A stretch of 64,000 bases of DNA, from NCBI RefSeq assembly GCF_025836975.1, contig NZ_CP107548.1, forward strand, positions 1,116,001-1,180,000, in the 5' to 3' direction. The DNA is from Pollutimonas sp. M17. GTDB lineage: Bacteria; Pseudomonadota; Gammaproteobacteria; Burkholderiales; Burkholderiaceae_B. Every line of letters starts with the position of its first letter. Positions within the stretch are counted from its first letter, which is position 1. A model generated the notes under the pieces. The model searched no databases, was not told the origin of the DNA, and saw only the letters and a list, made by a program, of their open reading frames with translations. The position numbers were made by a program, and so were the translations under genes. Of the stretch, positions 27,701-36,551 are shown in pieces.

Positions 27701-27760
27701 GTCGACAATGGCAACGCGTAGTTCTTCTTGATGCGTTGCGTTGAACAACATCCGTTTCAT
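24755..27760 (-). CDS. rne: ribonuclease E
   Basis: A 1001-residue endoribonuclease, the scaffold of the RNA degradosome. The catalytic half (about 1-500) has the S1 domain (GNIYKGVITRIEPGLEACFVSYG), the RNase H-like and DNase I-like parts with the metal site in AIDVNSARSTRG, and the zinc-link CPRCNGTG. The C-terminal half is low-complexity: basic Arg/His-rich stretches, then acidic and Ala/Glu/Pro-rich repeats, as expected for the disordered scaffold arm. I chose ATG 27760 because GGAG lies nine bases upstream; ATG 27781 would add seven unconserved residues. Long 5' region, see the next entry. Confidence 0.94.
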   Translation of the reverse strand: MKRMLFNATHQEELRVAIVDGQKLIDLDIETAGREQRKGNIYKGVITRIEPGLEACFVSYGEDRHGFLPFKEVARSYFKEGVDVRTARIQDALAEGQELIIQVEKEERGNKGAALTTFISLAGRYLVLMPNNPRGGGVSRRVEGEDRQELRETMDQLDVPAGMSIIARTAGIGRSVEELQWDLCYLLQLWTAIDGAARENAAPILIYLESSLVIRAIRDYYSPEIGEILIDTDDIHEQATAFMSVVMPDSVQRVKMYRDDIPLFSRFQIEHQIETAYSRTVQLPSGGSVVIDHTEALVAIDVNSARSTRGSDIEETAMRTNLEAADEVARQLRLRDLGGLIVIDFIDMEEGKNQRAVEQRLRDALHFDRARVQMGKISRFGLMELSRQRLRPALNEGSHITCPRCNGTGVVRDAESSALHVLRLLQEEAMKEGTASLHAQVPVDVATFLLNEKRADITKIESRLKVNLILIPNKNLETPHHHIERLRHDDPRLEEIKTSFELVTQPEAAVTWSPNKAQEAKTRPEALVKGITPSQPAPISAPAPAPAARPATESTGLFRKLINWLTGAGTAAKAAEPAAETAGKPAQGHRKSGGRHNERRERGHGDRNRHRRGDRRHDTAEGRSDEAQATAAPKPRRQSPSQDGAQAGQSRPAAAPPANGSAQAESGENGNTGRSGRNRRGRGRNRRDEAQVESIEQDSSVLPAAAAAAAAETVQALAEQTLPENAVTETELTSETTAEGDQFDPERKRRRRRSRRGRRSSEGSSDSASASAGENDSDDNEENQPFVSHETPAFNPEVLPAIATSQGDMLEAAAAAPQSSAQAEAAPAQAEPVAEAQLMPQEAAETADDAESASQASDVAAATPATADEDAQPASSQPADAAPALQEPALVEEVAAAAEPSPAEQPTEAPLVPTAVSGQTQQEETVASEDPALLANGAAQSGSKASTAAAPLSTMLADAGMELIETRHAAPEISAAPVRLGRARKPAATVASEPLQQVETH

Positions 27761-27781
27761 GAGGTGATTCTCCGTAGTCAT

Positions 27782-28241
27782 GGCGCACCGTTTATCGGCG
27801 CACGACCGCGGGTCATTCGGTGTGAGGCGCTAAATCTGCATGGGGGGCGCGGCTGACGGCGTCAGGCGGTGCCCACCTTGTGTCGGGAAGGCACGGCGAA
27901 CCTGTAGGAACGCAGTTCAGTCAGCAGGGAGGTCAGGTTCACTATAGTGGTTGACAAAAGATTGCTGGGAACGGCAGACGCATTATTGAGTTAGCGGCTG
28001 GTGCATTAAACGATGACATACTTTGCAAAAGATTCAGCGTCGCACGCGATTGGCAATCGACAGGTAAATAGCGGGCTATTCGCCACACCACTATTTTCCG
28101 GATCGGGCTTGCCCCGGCGACCTAATGACCCAGAAGCTGAAACCCAGGCAGTACAATATGGCCTTTATTCGTCCAACGGAGACGCACCCTTGCATCTCTA
28201 CGTTCGGCGGTTTTTCAGCTTCTATAGGCTGACGCGATTAT
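27782..28241. other. divergent rne/rluC regulatory region
   Basis: About 460 bases without a convincing gene; a short frame from 28013 across the rluC start has no recognisable features. The region must hold the divergent promoters of rne and rluC. A CACTATAGTG palindrome at about 27942-27951 resembles a -10 element on both strands. RNase E genes in other proteobacteria have a long 5' leader that mediates feedback control, and the space here would allow one, but I cannot trace a conserved hairpin with confidence. Confidence 0.45.
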
Positions 28242-29210
28242 ATGCCGCTTTTCCCTATGCGCAAAACAGTTATTGCCAATAACCCTGCTCCCAGTGTGCG
28301 TTTTATCGAAATCGACGCCGAACACGCGGGCCAGCGCATCGACAATTTCCTGTTGCGTTTATGCAAGGGCGTGCCCAAGAGCCATTTGTACAAGGCCATA
28401 CGCAACGGCGAGGTGCGGGTCAACAAGGGGCGGATCGCCGCCGATTACCGCCTCGAGCAGGGCGATACGCTGCGGGTGCCGCCCCTGCGGCTGCCCCGGC
28501 CCGACGAGGCGCGCAAGGCGCCGCCCGCCGTATTTCCCGTCGTCTTCGAGGACGACGCCATGGTCGTCGTCAACAAGCCCGCCGGCCTGGCGGTGCATGG
28601 CGGCAGCGGGGTGTCTTTCGGCGTCATCGAGCAATTGCGCGCCGCGCACCCCGATGCGCCCCTCCTGGAACTGGCCCATAGGCTGGACCGTGAAACCTCC
28701 GGGCTGCTGATCGTCGCCAAGAAGCGCAAGGCCTTGCTGGGCCTGCACGACATGATGCGCGAAGGCGCCGGGCGCAAGCATTACCAGGCCCTGGTGGTGG
28801 GCGACTGGGTGAACGACAAGCAGCACCTGCGCCAGCCTTTGCTGAAATGGCTGACCGCCTCGGGCGAGCGGCGCGTAAAGGTGGACCCGTCCGGCAAGGC
28901 GGCGCACACCATCATCACCCTGCAAAAGCGCTATGGACGCTACAGCCTGCTGGGCGCCGAGCTGCGCACCGGCCGCACCCACCAGATCCGGGTGCATCTG
29001 GCCGCCAGCGGCCATCCCATCGTGGGCGACGAAAAATACGGGCCGGACGAGGTGCGCGCGCATTTCGCCCGTCTGGGCCTGAACCGCATGTTCCTGCATG
29101 CCTGCCGCCTGGAAATCCCACACCCCCTGACGGGGGAACCGCTGGTCCTGACGGCGGATCTGCCCCCGGCCTGCCTGAATATTCTTGATTACCTGGAGCA
29201 AAATTCGTGA
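28242..29210 (+). CDS. rluC: 23S rRNA pseudouridine synthase, RluC/RluD family
   Basis: A 322-residue protein. An S4 RNA-binding domain (RIDNFLLRLCKGVPKSHLYKAIRNG) is followed by the synthase domain with the catalytic Asp in AHRLDRETSG and the RTHQIRVHLA motif. It isomerises specific uridines in 23S rRNA; RluC modifies three sites near the peptidyl-transferase centre. Assignment to RluC rather than RluD rests on its place divergent from rne, as in E. coli and other proteobacteria. ATG 28242 and ATG 28257 are both possible starts. It overlaps the next gene by GTGA. Confidence 0.9.
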   Translation: MPLFPMRKTVIANNPAPSVRFIEIDAEHAGQRIDNFLLRLCKGVPKSHLYKAIRNGEVRVNKGRIAADYRLEQGDTLRVPPLRLPRPDEARKAPPAVFPVVFEDDAMVVVNKPAGLAVHGGSGVSFGVIEQLRAAHPDAPLLELAHRLDRETSGLLIVAKKRKALLGLHDMMREGAGRKHYQALVVGDWVNDKQHLRQPLLKWLTASGERRVKVDPSGKAAHTIITLQKRYGRYSLLGAELRTGRTHQIRVHLAASGHPIVGDEKYGPDEVRAHFARLGLNRMFLHACRLEIPHPLTGEPLVLTADLPPACLNILDYLEQNS

Positions 29211-29860
29211 AACGCTATTCGGCCGTGGTCTTCGACTGGGACGGCACCGTGATGGATTCGACGCATTCCATCGTGGCGGCCATACAGGGCGCCTGCGCCG
29301 ATCTCGGCTTGCCGGTGCCGCCGGCCCAAGAGGCGGCCTGGGTCATCGGCCTGTCGCTGGAAAGCGCCTTGTATCGCTGCGTCCCCACGCTCACGGCCGA
29401 CCAGATGCCCGATTTCGTCGACCGCTATCGCGTCCACTTTCTCAGACGCGATCCGGAGATCAAGCTTTTCGACGGCATCACCGACCTGCTCGCCACGCTG
29501 CAGTCCCGCCAGGTCCGCCTGGGCGTGGCCACCGGCAAAAGCAGGGTCGGCCTGGACAGGGTGCTGACAGCGAAGCAACTGCATGGGCATTTCCATGTAA
29601 CACGCTGCGCCGACGAGTCCTTCAGCAAGCCCCATCCGGCCATGCTGCTGGAAATCATGGAGATGCTGGACATCCCGGCGGAACAGATCCTGATGGTGGG
29701 GGACACCTCGCACGACATACAAATGGCGGCCGCGGCGGGCGTGGACAGCATGGCCGTCACCTACGGCGCGCACGATACGGCGACCCTGCTGCAGGCCGAG
29801 CCCACCGTCATGGTGTCCAGCGTGGGCGAAATGCAGTCCTGGCTGCTGGACCGCGTCTGA
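29207..29860 (+). CDS. HAD-family phosphatase, Gph-like
   Basis: A 217-residue haloacid dehalogenase-type hydrolase starting with GTG (29207). Motif I is VFDWDGTVMDS with the nucleophilic Asp, motif II TGKSR, motif III a Lys in SKPHPAML, and motif IV MVGDTSHDIQMA. The helical cap between motifs I and II is of phosphoglycolate-phosphatase size. Homologues next to rluC are common in this group. It dephosphorylates small phosphoesters such as 2-phosphoglycolate or nucleotides; the exact substrate is not readable. Confidence 0.85.
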   Translation: MKRYSAVVFDWDGTVMDSTHSIVAAIQGACADLGLPVPPAQEAAWVIGLSLESALYRCVPTLTADQMPDFVDRYRVHFLRRDPEIKLFDGITDLLATLQSRQVRLGVATGKSRVGLDRVLTAKQLHGHFHVTRCADESFSKPHPAMLLEIMEMLDIPAEQILMVGDTSHDIQMAAAAGVDSMAVTYGAHDTATLLQAEPTVMVSSVGEMQSWLLDRV

Positions 29861-29995
29861 CCGGCGCCATCCGGCCGGCCGTCCCCGGGACAATCGCCAT
29901 AAATCAGCGGTGCCGGGAAGAGGGGGGCCGTACAACCGGAACTTTTTGCCGCCTTGCCGCGTCATATCCGGAAACGCCTCCAGGAACGGATCGCC

Positions 29996-30958
29996 ATGCC
30001 CAAGAACGCAATTCCGCCCATCGCGGCTTCCGACATCACCCCCGAGCCCGTGTGGCTGTCGCGGCGCAACTGGCTGCGGCAGGCCGGCCTTGGCGCTCTC
30101 GCCCTGGGCAGCGGCGGCCTGCTTTCGTTGGATGCCGAAGCATCCCAGGCGGTGCAAAAGCTTTCGGCCGCGCCCAATCCCGAATACTGGCTCAGCGCCA
30201 AGCAGACTTCTGAAAAAGACGTCAGTTCGTACAATAATTTCTATGAGTTCGGCACCGGCAAGACCGATCCCCTGGACTATGCCGGCAAAATGCAGACGCG
30301 GCCCTGGACCGTCAGCATCGAGGGCGAAGTGGCCCGGCCGCGCACATTCGACATCGACGACCTGCTGAAGCTGGCCCCCATCGAAGAGCGCGTCTACCGC
30401 CTGCGCTGCGTCGAGGCCTGGTCCATGGTCATCCCCTGGAACGGCTATTCCCTGGCGACGCTGCTGCGGCAGGTCGAGCCCACCAGCAAGGCGAAATATG
30501 TGGAATTCATCTCGGCGGTGCAGCCGGCCAACATGCCCGGCCTTAATGACCGCATCATCGACTGGCCCTATACCGAGGGCCTGCGCATCGATGAAGCCAT
30601 GCATCCGCTGACCATGCTGGTGTTCGGCGTGTACGGCAAGATCCTGCCCAATCAGAACGGCGCGCCCATGCGGGTGGCCATCCCCTGGAAATACGGCTTC
30701 AAGTCGGGCAAGTCCATCGTCAAGATCCGGCTGGTCGAAAACATGCCCGTCACCAGCTGGGCCAAGATCGCGCCCAACGAATATGGCTTCTACGCCAACG
30801 TCAACCCCGACGTCCCGCATCCGCGCTGGAGCCAGGCAACGGAACGCCGCATCGGCGATGGCTTCTTCGCCCCGCGCGTGGAAACCCTGCCTTTCAACGG
30901 CTATGGCGAGCAGGTCGCGTCTTTGTACGCCGGCCTGGATCTTCGAAAAAACTATTAG
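29996..30958 (+). CDS. msrP: protein-methionine-sulfoxide reductase catalytic subunit MsrP
   Basis: A 320-residue periplasmic molybdoenzyme. A twin-arginine signal ([20 protein letters not shown]) shows folded export by Tat. The core is the sulfite-oxidase fold with the Mo-coordinating Cys in [10 protein letters not shown] and the [11 protein letters not shown] and [15 protein letters not shown] segments. It repairs oxidised methionines in envelope proteins using electrons from MsrQ. I chose ATG 29996 because the Tat motif then starts at the usual distance; a longer frame begins at 29954. msrQ follows after seven bases. Confidence 0.95.
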   Translation: MPKNAIPPIAASDITPEPVWLSRRNWLRQAGLGALALGSGGLLSLDAEASQAVQKLSAAPNPEYWLSAKQTSEKDVSSYNNFYEFGTGKTDPLDYAGKMQTRPWTVSIEGEVARPRTFDIDDLLKLAPIEERVYRLRCVEAWSMVIPWNGYSLATLLRQVEPTSKAKYVEFISAVQPANMPGLNDRIIDWPYTEGLRIDEAMHPLTMLVFGVYGKILPNQNGAPMRVAIPWKYGFKSGKSIVKIRLVENMPVTSWAKIAPNEYGFYANVNPDVPHPRWSQATERRIGDGFFAPRVETLPFNGYGEQVASLYAGLDLRKNY

Positions 30959-30965
30959 GGTGCCC

Positions 30966-31586
30966 ATGCTGAAAGACGGGCCGCGCTGGACGGCGAAGCA
31001 GGTCGGTAGGGCCAAGCCCCTGGTCTTCCTGCTGGCCCTGTACCCCCTTTTTCGCTGGGTGTGGCTGGGATTCAGCGGCGGGCTTGGGGCGAATCCGCCC
31101 GAATTCCTGATCCGGTCTTCCGGCATCTGGGCGCTGGTGGCGCTGGGGCTCACCCTGGCCATCACGCCCTTGCGCCGCATCGTCGACCAACCCGCCCTGG
31201 TGCGCCTGCGCCGCATGCTGGGCCTGTTCGCCTTCTTCTACACCTGCCTGCACCTGCTGGGCTGGGCTTTCTGGGAAAGGGGCTGGTCGCTGTCCTCGAT
31301 GTGGGACGACGTCGTGCAGCGTACATTCATCACGGTGGGCATGGTGGCCTTCCTTCCCATGCTGGCGCTGGCCTTGACTTCAACGCGCGGCTGGATTCAT
31401 CGCCTGGGCCGCAATTGGCAGCGACTGCATCGCAGCGTCTATGCGATTGCCGCCTTGTCGGTGTGGCATTTCTGGCTGGTCCGCGCGGGCAAGAACGACT
31501 TTTTCGAGCCCTATGTGTATGGTGCGTTGCTGGCCGTGCTGTTGCTGATACGCGTGGCCTTCTATGCCAGGCGGAGTCGTAGCTGA
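30966..31586 (+). CDS. msrQ: heme b membrane subunit MsrQ
   Basis: A 206-residue membrane protein, normal length, with five to six spans. Conserved His residues for heme lie in FYTCLHLLGWAF, QRLHRSVYAIAALSVWHFW. It takes electrons from the quinone/flavin pool and passes them to MsrP in the periplasm. The ATG at 30966 gives the expected N-terminus and the seven-base spacing from msrP. It is followed by 615 non-coding bases holding repeat copy C. Confidence 0.93.
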   Translation: MLKDGPRWTAKQVGRAKPLVFLLALYPLFRWVWLGFSGGLGANPPEFLIRSSGIWALVALGLTLAITPLRRIVDQPALVRLRRMLGLFAFFYTCLHLLGWAFWERGWSLSSMWDDVVQRTFITVGMVAFLPMLALALTSTRGWIHRLGRNWQRLHRSVYAIAALSVWHFWLVRAGKNDFFEPYVYGALLAVLLLIRVAFYARRSRS

Positions 31587-32202
31587 CCTCCTTCGGGCTC
31601 TTGCCGCGCCGTCAAGCTGAAGCCGGCACGCGGCGGCTAGCCTATTTTCGGTTCAGGTGTTTACAGGCTTTATGGCCTGTGAGTGTGTGGCCATGGTTGT
31701 GAGTGTGTGACGTCCGCTTGTTAAACCGGCGCAGCCGGTGGGCAGGGGCCGGGCTCCGATCGCTGCGCCCCTTCGGGGTCCCCTTGCAGCCGCTTTGCGC
31801 CGGGGGCCGGGCGCGAACTCGCCGGCAATCAGCCGCCTGTGGGCTGATTGCCGGCTCAAACATGCGCGCCCTCTTACGCCCCCGGCGCAAAGCAGCTGCG
31901 GCGGCTTGCTCAAACGTCACCCGTCCCCTGCCCACCGGCTGCGCCTTGGCAGCATGACTGGCGACGGACTACGGCGGGATGATGGACACTGGTGGGGCGC
32001 CGAACCGGCCACGAGGAGCAAGGCCGGCTCCCGCCACCCGGCACGCGTCAGAGAATACCCTGGACGAACCTTGCCCAGTTCCACAACCCTGCACGAACCT
32101 TGCCCGGCTCTACAAAATATCGCAGCAGCAGAACCAACAAGCACGTAAGCACCTGAACTGAAAATGCTCTAGCCAGGCCGTCGCGCCGCGGCCTCCGTTC
32201 CA
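31587..32202. other. non-coding region after msrQ
   Basis: A 616-base gap without a credible gene. It holds repeat copy C (31729-31945). Before it lie a weak hairpin (31663-31680, ACAGGC pairing with GCCTGT) and a GTGAGTGTGTG direct repeat at about 31679 and 31699. After it, ACGAACCTTGCCC occurs twice at about 32064 and 32092. Frames crossing the region are not conserved between repeat copies. Confidence 0.6.
31729..31945 (-). repeat. structured repeat copy C (candidate RNA element)
   Basis: Outer stem 31729-31752 with 31922-31945 (one mismatch). Second stem 31787-31806 with 31879-31898, one C-A mismatch on plus (G-U on minus). The 7-bp stem is 31809-31815 (GGGCGCG) with 31865-31871 (CGCGCCC); compared with copies A and B a T-A pair has become C-G, a compensatory change. 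The apical stem 31821-31834 with 31842-31855 has loop GCCTGTG, identical to A and B, but a different distal stem. The small hairpin in the left block reads CCCC-TTC-GGGG. It lies between msrQ and an amidase gene. If transcribed on minus it would follow the amidase gene. Confidence 0.8.
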
Positions 32203-33039
32203 TCAAGGCAATGCCTTCAGTATGGCCAGCGTCTCGGCGTCCGGATTGCCGTCGTAGAGCGCTGGACGGTAGTGCATCTGGAAGGCGGCGATCACGTTCC
32301 GGGTGGCCTTGTCCAGCGTCCCGCTGTAGGGGACGTCGTAGCCCGTGCGGCGCAATTCCTTCTGCACCCAGGCCACGTCGGGCAGGCCCTTCCATTGGAA
32401 TTCTTCCCGGTAGGCCCGCATCAGGGTTTCGTCGTACCAGCGCCCCAGGCCCTGCCGGGCCAGTTCCCGCCAGGGAAACAGCGGGCCCGGATCTATCTTG
32501 CGTTGCGGGGCAATGTCGCTGTGGCCGACGATATTGGGCGCCTTGATCTGGTGGCGGGCGACGATGTCTTTCAGCAGCAAGGCCAGGACGCGCATCTGCT
32601 CCGGCTTGTAGGGTTCCCACTCGTCGCCCTGCCTGCCCTGGTTGACGATCTCGATTCCGATGGAGCCGCTGTTCATGTCGGTGCGCCCATACCACTGGCT
32701 GACGCCCGCGTGCCAGGCGCGGCGGCTTTCGTCGACCAGTTGATAGACATGGGGCCGGGGCTCGTCGGTGATCAGGTAATGGCTGCTGACATTGCGCTGG
32801 GACAGTATCTTCAGCGATGCTTCATTGCCGGCCGAGGTGTAGTGCAGCACCACGAACTCCACCCGGCTGTTCTGGCTCTGCGCCTGTATGCTGCGATCGA
32901 TATCCAGCCGTCCGGGCCGGGTGGACGAACAGGCGGCCAGGGCAGCCAGCGCCAGGCAGGCCGCCAGTCGCGCCGCGTGCCGCAGCACCCGGCCGGCGCC
33001 CGCCGAGCGTCCGTGGCGGGCGAACATGGACGTGGTCAT
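32203..33039 (-). CDS. N-acetylmuramoyl-L-alanine amidase lipoprotein, AmiD-like
   Basis: A 278-residue outer-membrane-type lipoprotein. The signal peptide ends in the lipobox LAALAAC with the lipidated Cys at 37. The amidase_2 domain follows with zinc ligands in FVVLHYTS, the mid-domain His (RRAWHAG) and GHSDIAPQRKIDPG. A C-terminal peptidoglycan-binding domain occupies about 215-278. It cleaves the N-acetylmuramoyl-L-alanine bond and, like E. coli AmiD, probably acts in peptidoglycan recycling or turnover at the outer membrane. Closely spaced after the methyltransferase gene on the same strand. Confidence 0.88.
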   Translation of the reverse strand: MTTSMFARHGRSAGAGRVLRHAARLAACLALAALAACSSTRPGRLDIDRSIQAQSQNSRVEFVVLHYTSAGNEASLKILSQRNVSSHYLITDEPRPHVYQLVDESRRAWHAGVSQWYGRTDMNSGSIGIEIVNQGRQGDEWEPYKPEQMRVLALLLKDIVARHQIKAPNIVGHSDIAPQRKIDPGPLFPWRELARQGLGRWYDETLMRAYREEFQWKGLPDVAWVQKELRRTGYDVPYSGTLDKATRNVIAAFQMHYRPALYDGNPDAETLAILKALP

Positions 33040-33057
33040 TGGATGATCCTTCCGTAT

Positions 33058-33783
33058 TCAGTTCCGGCGCCCGGCCAGGAACAGGAAGATGGTGGGCTTG
33101 CGCGCCAGATCGGGCGCCGCCGCCTTCTTCCATTGGGCAATGCTGCACGTGCGTATCCATTCGTCGCCGGTCGTCAGCGAGCGGGCGACGCAAAGCCGTG
33201 TCGTATCGTTCAGCGCCTGTTTCAGGGTCTGGAACATGGCTTCGTTGCGATAAGGGGTTTCGATCAGGATCTGGGTCTGGTCCTGCTTGCGCGAAATGCT
33301 TTCCCAGGCCTTCAGTTGCCTGGCGCGTTCGGAGGGGTCCACGGGCGCATAGCCATGGAAGGCGAAGCGCTGGCCGTCCAGCCCGCTGGCCATCAGGCTG
33401 AGCAAGATGGACGACGGGCCCACCCAGGGCGCGACGCGTATGCCCATGGCATGGGCCAGGGCCACGACGCGGGCGCCGGGGTCGGCCACGGCGGGGCAGC
33501 CCGCTTCGGACACCAGGCCTATTTCGCCGCCTGCCAGCAAGGGCTGGAGCCAGGCCTTCATTTGCTGGGCATCCACTTTGCCGTCCAGTGTGTGGATGGT
33601 GATGTCCTGCAGCGGTCCGGCCGTGCCGACCAGCTTCAGGAAGGCGCGGGCCGTCTTGGCGTTCTCGGCGATATAGGTGGTCAGGCGTCCGGCAAGCTCC
33701 TGGACGGCCTGCGGAAGCCAGGCGGAGGGCGATGCCTCGCCCATGCCCACGGGTATCAAATGCAATGTTCCAACTGTTTTCAC
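33058..33783 (-). CDS. SAM-dependent methyltransferase, tetrapyrrole-methylase family (RsmI-like)
   Basis: A 241-residue protein starting at GTG 33783, with GGAG (33789-33792) five bases upstream. An ATG immediately before it is followed at once by TGA (ATGTGA), so it cannot be used. The fold opens with TLHLIPVGMGEASP and shows VSEAGCPAVADPG and a central GPSSILLSLMASGL, all matching the RsmI/CobA-type SAM-binding family. RsmI methylates C1402 of 16S rRNA on the ribose; this shorter, diverged paralogue group has unclear targets. It lies between maf and the amidase on the same strand. Confidence 0.75.
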   Translation of the reverse strand: MKTVGTLHLIPVGMGEASPSAWLPQAVQELAGRLTTYIAENAKTARAFLKLVGTAGPLQDITIHTLDGKVDAQQMKAWLQPLLAGGEIGLVSEAGCPAVADPGARVVALAHAMGIRVAPWVGPSSILLSLMASGLDGQRFAFHGYAPVDPSERARQLKAWESISRKQDQTQILIETPYRNEAMFQTLKQALNDTTRLCVARSLTTGDEWIRTCSIAQWKKAAAPDLARKPTIFLFLAGRRN

Positions 33784-33847
33784 ATGTACTCCGGATTCTC
33801 TTTGCCTTGCGGCATATGTGCCCCGCGCCGCCGCGCAGGCATGCCCG

Positions 33848-34426
33848 CTACGCCTGCGCCAGGGGGTCGATGCCGAATGCGCGCAGCATGCGGGCAAGGG
33901 CGATGAGCGGCAGGCCGATGATGGCGGTGGGATCGTCGCTGCGCATGCTGTCCATCAGGGCGATGCCCAGGCCTTCGGCCTTGGCGCTGCCGGCCGTGTC
34001 GTAGGGCTGCTCGCGGTGCAGATAGCGGGTGATCTCCTCGTCGGTCAGCGTGCGGAAACGGCAAAACGTAATGATATCGTCGGTCAGGTAGCGGCGTCCG
34101 TCGCTGACGCACAGGGCGCTGTGGAACTCCACCGTCCGGCCGCTGAGCTGCAAAAGCTGTTGCCGGGCGCGTTCGAACGAGCCTGGCTTGCCGATGGGCG
34201 AGCCGTCGACGGTCGCCACCTGGTCGGAGCCGATGACCACCGCCCCGGGCTGCGCCTGGACAACGGCCTGGGCCTTGGCCATGGACAGGCGCAGGGCCAG
34301 CTGCGCCGGGGTTTCGCCATGCATGGGGCTTTCGTCGATGTCGGGCGATATGGCCGTAAAGGGAACGCACAGGCGTTCAAGCATTTCCTTGCGATAGCGC
34401 GAGCTTGAGGCTAGGATGAGACGCAT
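33848..34426 (-). CDS. Maf-family nucleotide pyrophosphatase, YceF type
   Basis: A 192-residue protein. It starts MRLILASSSRYRKEML (the conserved S-S-x-R motif), with DIDESP, the IGSDQV active-site segment and the TAG-SAKAEGLG region. Maf proteins hydrolyse nucleoside triphosphates, including modified ones; the YceF group prefers m7GTP. Its position divergent from yceD-rpmF matches E. coli yceF and supports that subgroup. The next gene downstream on the same strand is the methyltransferase. Confidence 0.88.
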   Translation of the reverse strand: MRLILASSSRYRKEMLERLCVPFTAISPDIDESPMHGETPAQLALRLSMAKAQAVVQAQPGAVVIGSDQVATVDGSPIGKPGSFERARQQLLQLSGRTVEFHSALCVSDGRRYLTDDIITFCRFRTLTDEEITRYLHREQPYDTAGSAKAEGLGIALMDSMRSDDPTAIIGLPLIALARMLRAFGIDPLAQA

Positions 34427-34450
34427 AAGGGGTTTTTGGGTCGGTTTGGT

Positions 34451-34480
34451 TTGACTGTAAATGACTGAACACGTTATTAT
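34451..34480 (+). promoter_or_regulatory. candidate promoter of yceD-rpmF-fab cluster
   Basis: TTGACT (34451-34456), an 18-base spacer, and TATTAT (34475-34480) make a good sigma-70 match. The yceD GTG start is at 34621, leaving a leader of about 130 bases. It lies between divergent maf and yceD. Confidence 0.55.
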
Positions 34481-34620
34481 CTAATGTTTTCTTTGTGCAC
34501 GAAAGGCGCCTTGCATGGCCTTAACCTCGTAAGGGTGCGGCAGCGTGGCGCAGCAGTGTGCGGATGCAAGCGGGTGCTTGGCAAAGAAAGGCACCTGGCG
34601 GGACGAATCTGGGACGAATC

Positions 34621-35157
34621 GTGGAAAAGCAAGCTTCGGGCGGGTACGAGCCCTATATCGACACGTTCGAGCTTACACGTCTTGGCCAAGAGGTTTCCGG
34701 CCAGGCGCCTATTGCCCGGTTCGGGCGCCTTATCGGCGACTTGCCCGGGCAAGAGGACACCGTGGTGTCCTGGTCGTTGCGGGGCATGCAGGATGCGCGG
34801 GACCGGCATTTTTTGCAGGTTCACATAAAGGCGGCGCCCACGCTGGAATGCCAGCGCTGCCTGAAGCCTTTCCAGTGGCCGGTCGATTCCACCAATCGCC
34901 TGCAGGTGGTGAAGTCCCAGGCCGCCCTGGAGGCCGAGGACGTCCTGGACGCCGAATCCGACGATATCATTGAACGTATCGTTGGTTCCAGGCGCCTCGA
35001 TGTCCTGGAGCTGATCGAGGATGAGCTCATCCTGGGTCTGCCCTATGTGCCCATGCACGAAGTTTGTCCGACGCCGGAGCCTCTTTCCCAGGAGCCCGAC
35101 GCCGAAACAGCCAGGCCTTCGCCGTTCGCGGCTTTGAGCCAGCTTAAGAAAGATTGA
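34621..35157 (+). CDS. yceD: 23S rRNA accumulation protein YceD (DUF177)
   Basis: A 178-residue protein that starts with GTG (34621), reading [19 protein letters not shown] longer open frame from 34558 exists, but its first 21 residues are not conserved-looking and the family begins near this point. The Cys pair [10 protein letters not shown] and the acidic C-terminal half ([23 protein letters not shown]) are the DUF177 hallmarks. It is linked to 23S rRNA and ribosome assembly and nearly always precedes rpmF, as here. Confidence 0.88.
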   Translation: MEKQASGGYEPYIDTFELTRLGQEVSGQAPIARFGRLIGDLPGQEDTVVSWSLRGMQDARDRHFLQVHIKAAPTLECQRCLKPFQWPVDSTNRLQVVKSQAALEAEDVLDAESDDIIERIVGSRRLDVLELIEDELILGLPYVPMHEVCPTPEPLSQEPDAETARPSPFAALSQLKKD

Positions 35158-35166
35158 TTTAACGCA

Positions 35167-35194
35167 TTTAACTTGCGGGACTATCGCTTACAAT
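35167..35194 (+). promoter_or_regulatory. possible internal promoter before rpmF
   Basis: TTTAAC (35167-35172), a 16-base spacer, and TACAAT (35189-35194) lie just ahead of rpmF. This would give L32 its own, stronger transcription. Motif-based only. Confidence 0.35.
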
Positions 35195-35218
35195 AGCGAC
35201 CCGTTTTCAGGAGTCATC

Positions 35219-35401
35219 ATGGCCGTTCAGCAAAACAAAAAGAGCCCGTCTAAACGCGGTATGCATCGTTCGCACGATTTCATTTCCGCGCCTCCCACGG
35301 CTGTAGAACCCACGACCGGTGAATTGCACCTGCGTCACCACATCAGCCCCAACGGCGTCTACCGCGGCCGCAAGGTACTCAAGTCCAAGAACGACGAGTA
35401 A
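35219..35401 (+). CDS. rpmF: 50S ribosomal protein bL32
   Basis: A 60-residue basic protein with the invariant start [20 protein letters not shown] and the conserved [15 protein letters not shown] tail. This version has no Cys, so no zinc ribbon. AGGAG lies seven bases before the ATG. It is located between yceD and plsX, the usual order in proteobacteria, linking ribosome and lipid synthesis genes. Confidence 0.98.
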   Translation: MAVQQNKKSPSKRGMHRSHDFISAPPTAVEPTTGELHLRHHISPNGVYRGRKVLKSKNDE

Positions 35402-35448
35402 GTCGGGCTTTTGCGATCTCGCTATAAACGCCATAGATTGCGCGCTTA

Positions 35449-36531
35449 ATGCCGACAACTGAGATTCGGATTGCCATCGATTGCATGGGCGGTGATGTCG
35501 GCTTGCCGGTTACCGTCCCCGCCGCCTGTCAATTCGCCAAGCAGAATGCCGACACGCGTTTCCTGCTTGCGGGCGACGCGGACGCGATCGAGGCCCGCCT
35601 GCGCTCCCTGGGCGACCTGGGGCGCGACTGGTACGAAATCCTGCCTGCCTCCGAGGTCGTCACCATGGACGACCCCGTCGAGGTCGCATTGCGGCGCAAG
35701 AAAGATTCATCGATGCGCGTTGCCGTGCAGGCCGTCAAGGACGGCCGCGCCGATGCCTGCATTTCCGCGGGCAACACCGGCGCCTGGATGGCGATTTCAC
35801 GCTACATCCTGAAAACGCTGGACGGCATCGACCGGCCCGCCATCGCCACGTCCATTCCGAACCAGAAGGGCGGGGCGACCACCATGCTGGACCTGGGCGC
35901 CAACGTCGATTGCTCGGCCGAGCATCTGCTGCAGTTCGCCATCATGGGGTCGGCGCTGGCCTCCGCGGTCGACCGCCGCCAGCAGCCCACCATCGGCCTG
36001 CTCAACATCGGCGAAGAAGTCATCAAGGGCAACGAGGTCGTCAAGCAGGCGGCCGAGCTTCTGCGCACCAGCGGCCTGAACTTCTACGGCAACGTCGAGG
36101 GCGACGACATCTGCAAAGGCACGGTCGACGTCATCGTCTGCGACGGCTTCGTCGGCAATGTGGTGCTCAAGTCCATCGAAGGGGTGGCGAAAATGGTCGC
36201 CACCATGATGCGGGCCGAATTCAAGCGCGATGCCTTGTCCATGGCGGCGGGAGTGCTGGCCACGCCGGTGCTGAACCGCCTGCGCGACCGGGTCGACAAC
36301 CGCCGCTACAATGGCGCGGCACTGCTGGGTTTGCGGGGCATCGTCATCAAAAGCCACGGCTCGGCCGACGCCTACGCCTTTGGCTATGCGCTGCAAAGGG
36401 CGCGTGAAGCGGTGCATAATGGTCTGCTTGATGGTACAACCAACGCCATCGATCATCTTCGCCAGAGTTTGCAGGCCGCAGCGGCGCAATCGGCGAAGCT
36501 CTCCAACGATTTATCTGATCCTGCGCGCTAG
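35449..36531 (+). CDS. plsX: phosphate acyltransferase PlsX
   Basis: A 360-residue enzyme that converts acyl-ACP to acyl-phosphate for phospholipid synthesis. It starts [11 protein letters not shown], with [25 protein letters not shown] and NVEGDDI all conserved. Length is normal to slightly long (a C-terminal Ala/Gln extension). It begins the fatty-acid cluster plsX-fabH-fabD-fabG-acpP-fabF; gaps of 47 and 20 bases separate it from rpmF and fabH. Confidence 0.97.
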   Translation: MPTTEIRIAIDCMGGDVGLPVTVPAACQFAKQNADTRFLLAGDADAIEARLRSLGDLGRDWYEILPASEVVTMDDPVEVALRRKKDSSMRVAVQAVKDGRADACISAGNTGAWMAISRYILKTLDGIDRPAIATSIPNQKGGATTMLDLGANVDCSAEHLLQFAIMGSALASAVDRRQQPTIGLLNIGEEVIKGNEVVKQAAELLRTSGLNFYGNVEGDDICKGTVDVIVCDGFVGNVVLKSIEGVAKMVATMMRAEFKRDALSMAAGVLATPVLNRLRDRVDNRRYNGAALLGLRGIVIKSHGSADAYAFGYALQRAREAVHNGLLDGTTNAIDHLRQSLQAAAAQSAKLSNDLSDPAR

Positions 36532-36551
36532 CCGGGTATCTGGAAGCTACT

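Noticed and set aside
28013-28282. Possible small gene upstream of rluC
   Set aside because: No ribosome-binding site, no recognisable sequence, and it overlaps the rluC start in another frame.
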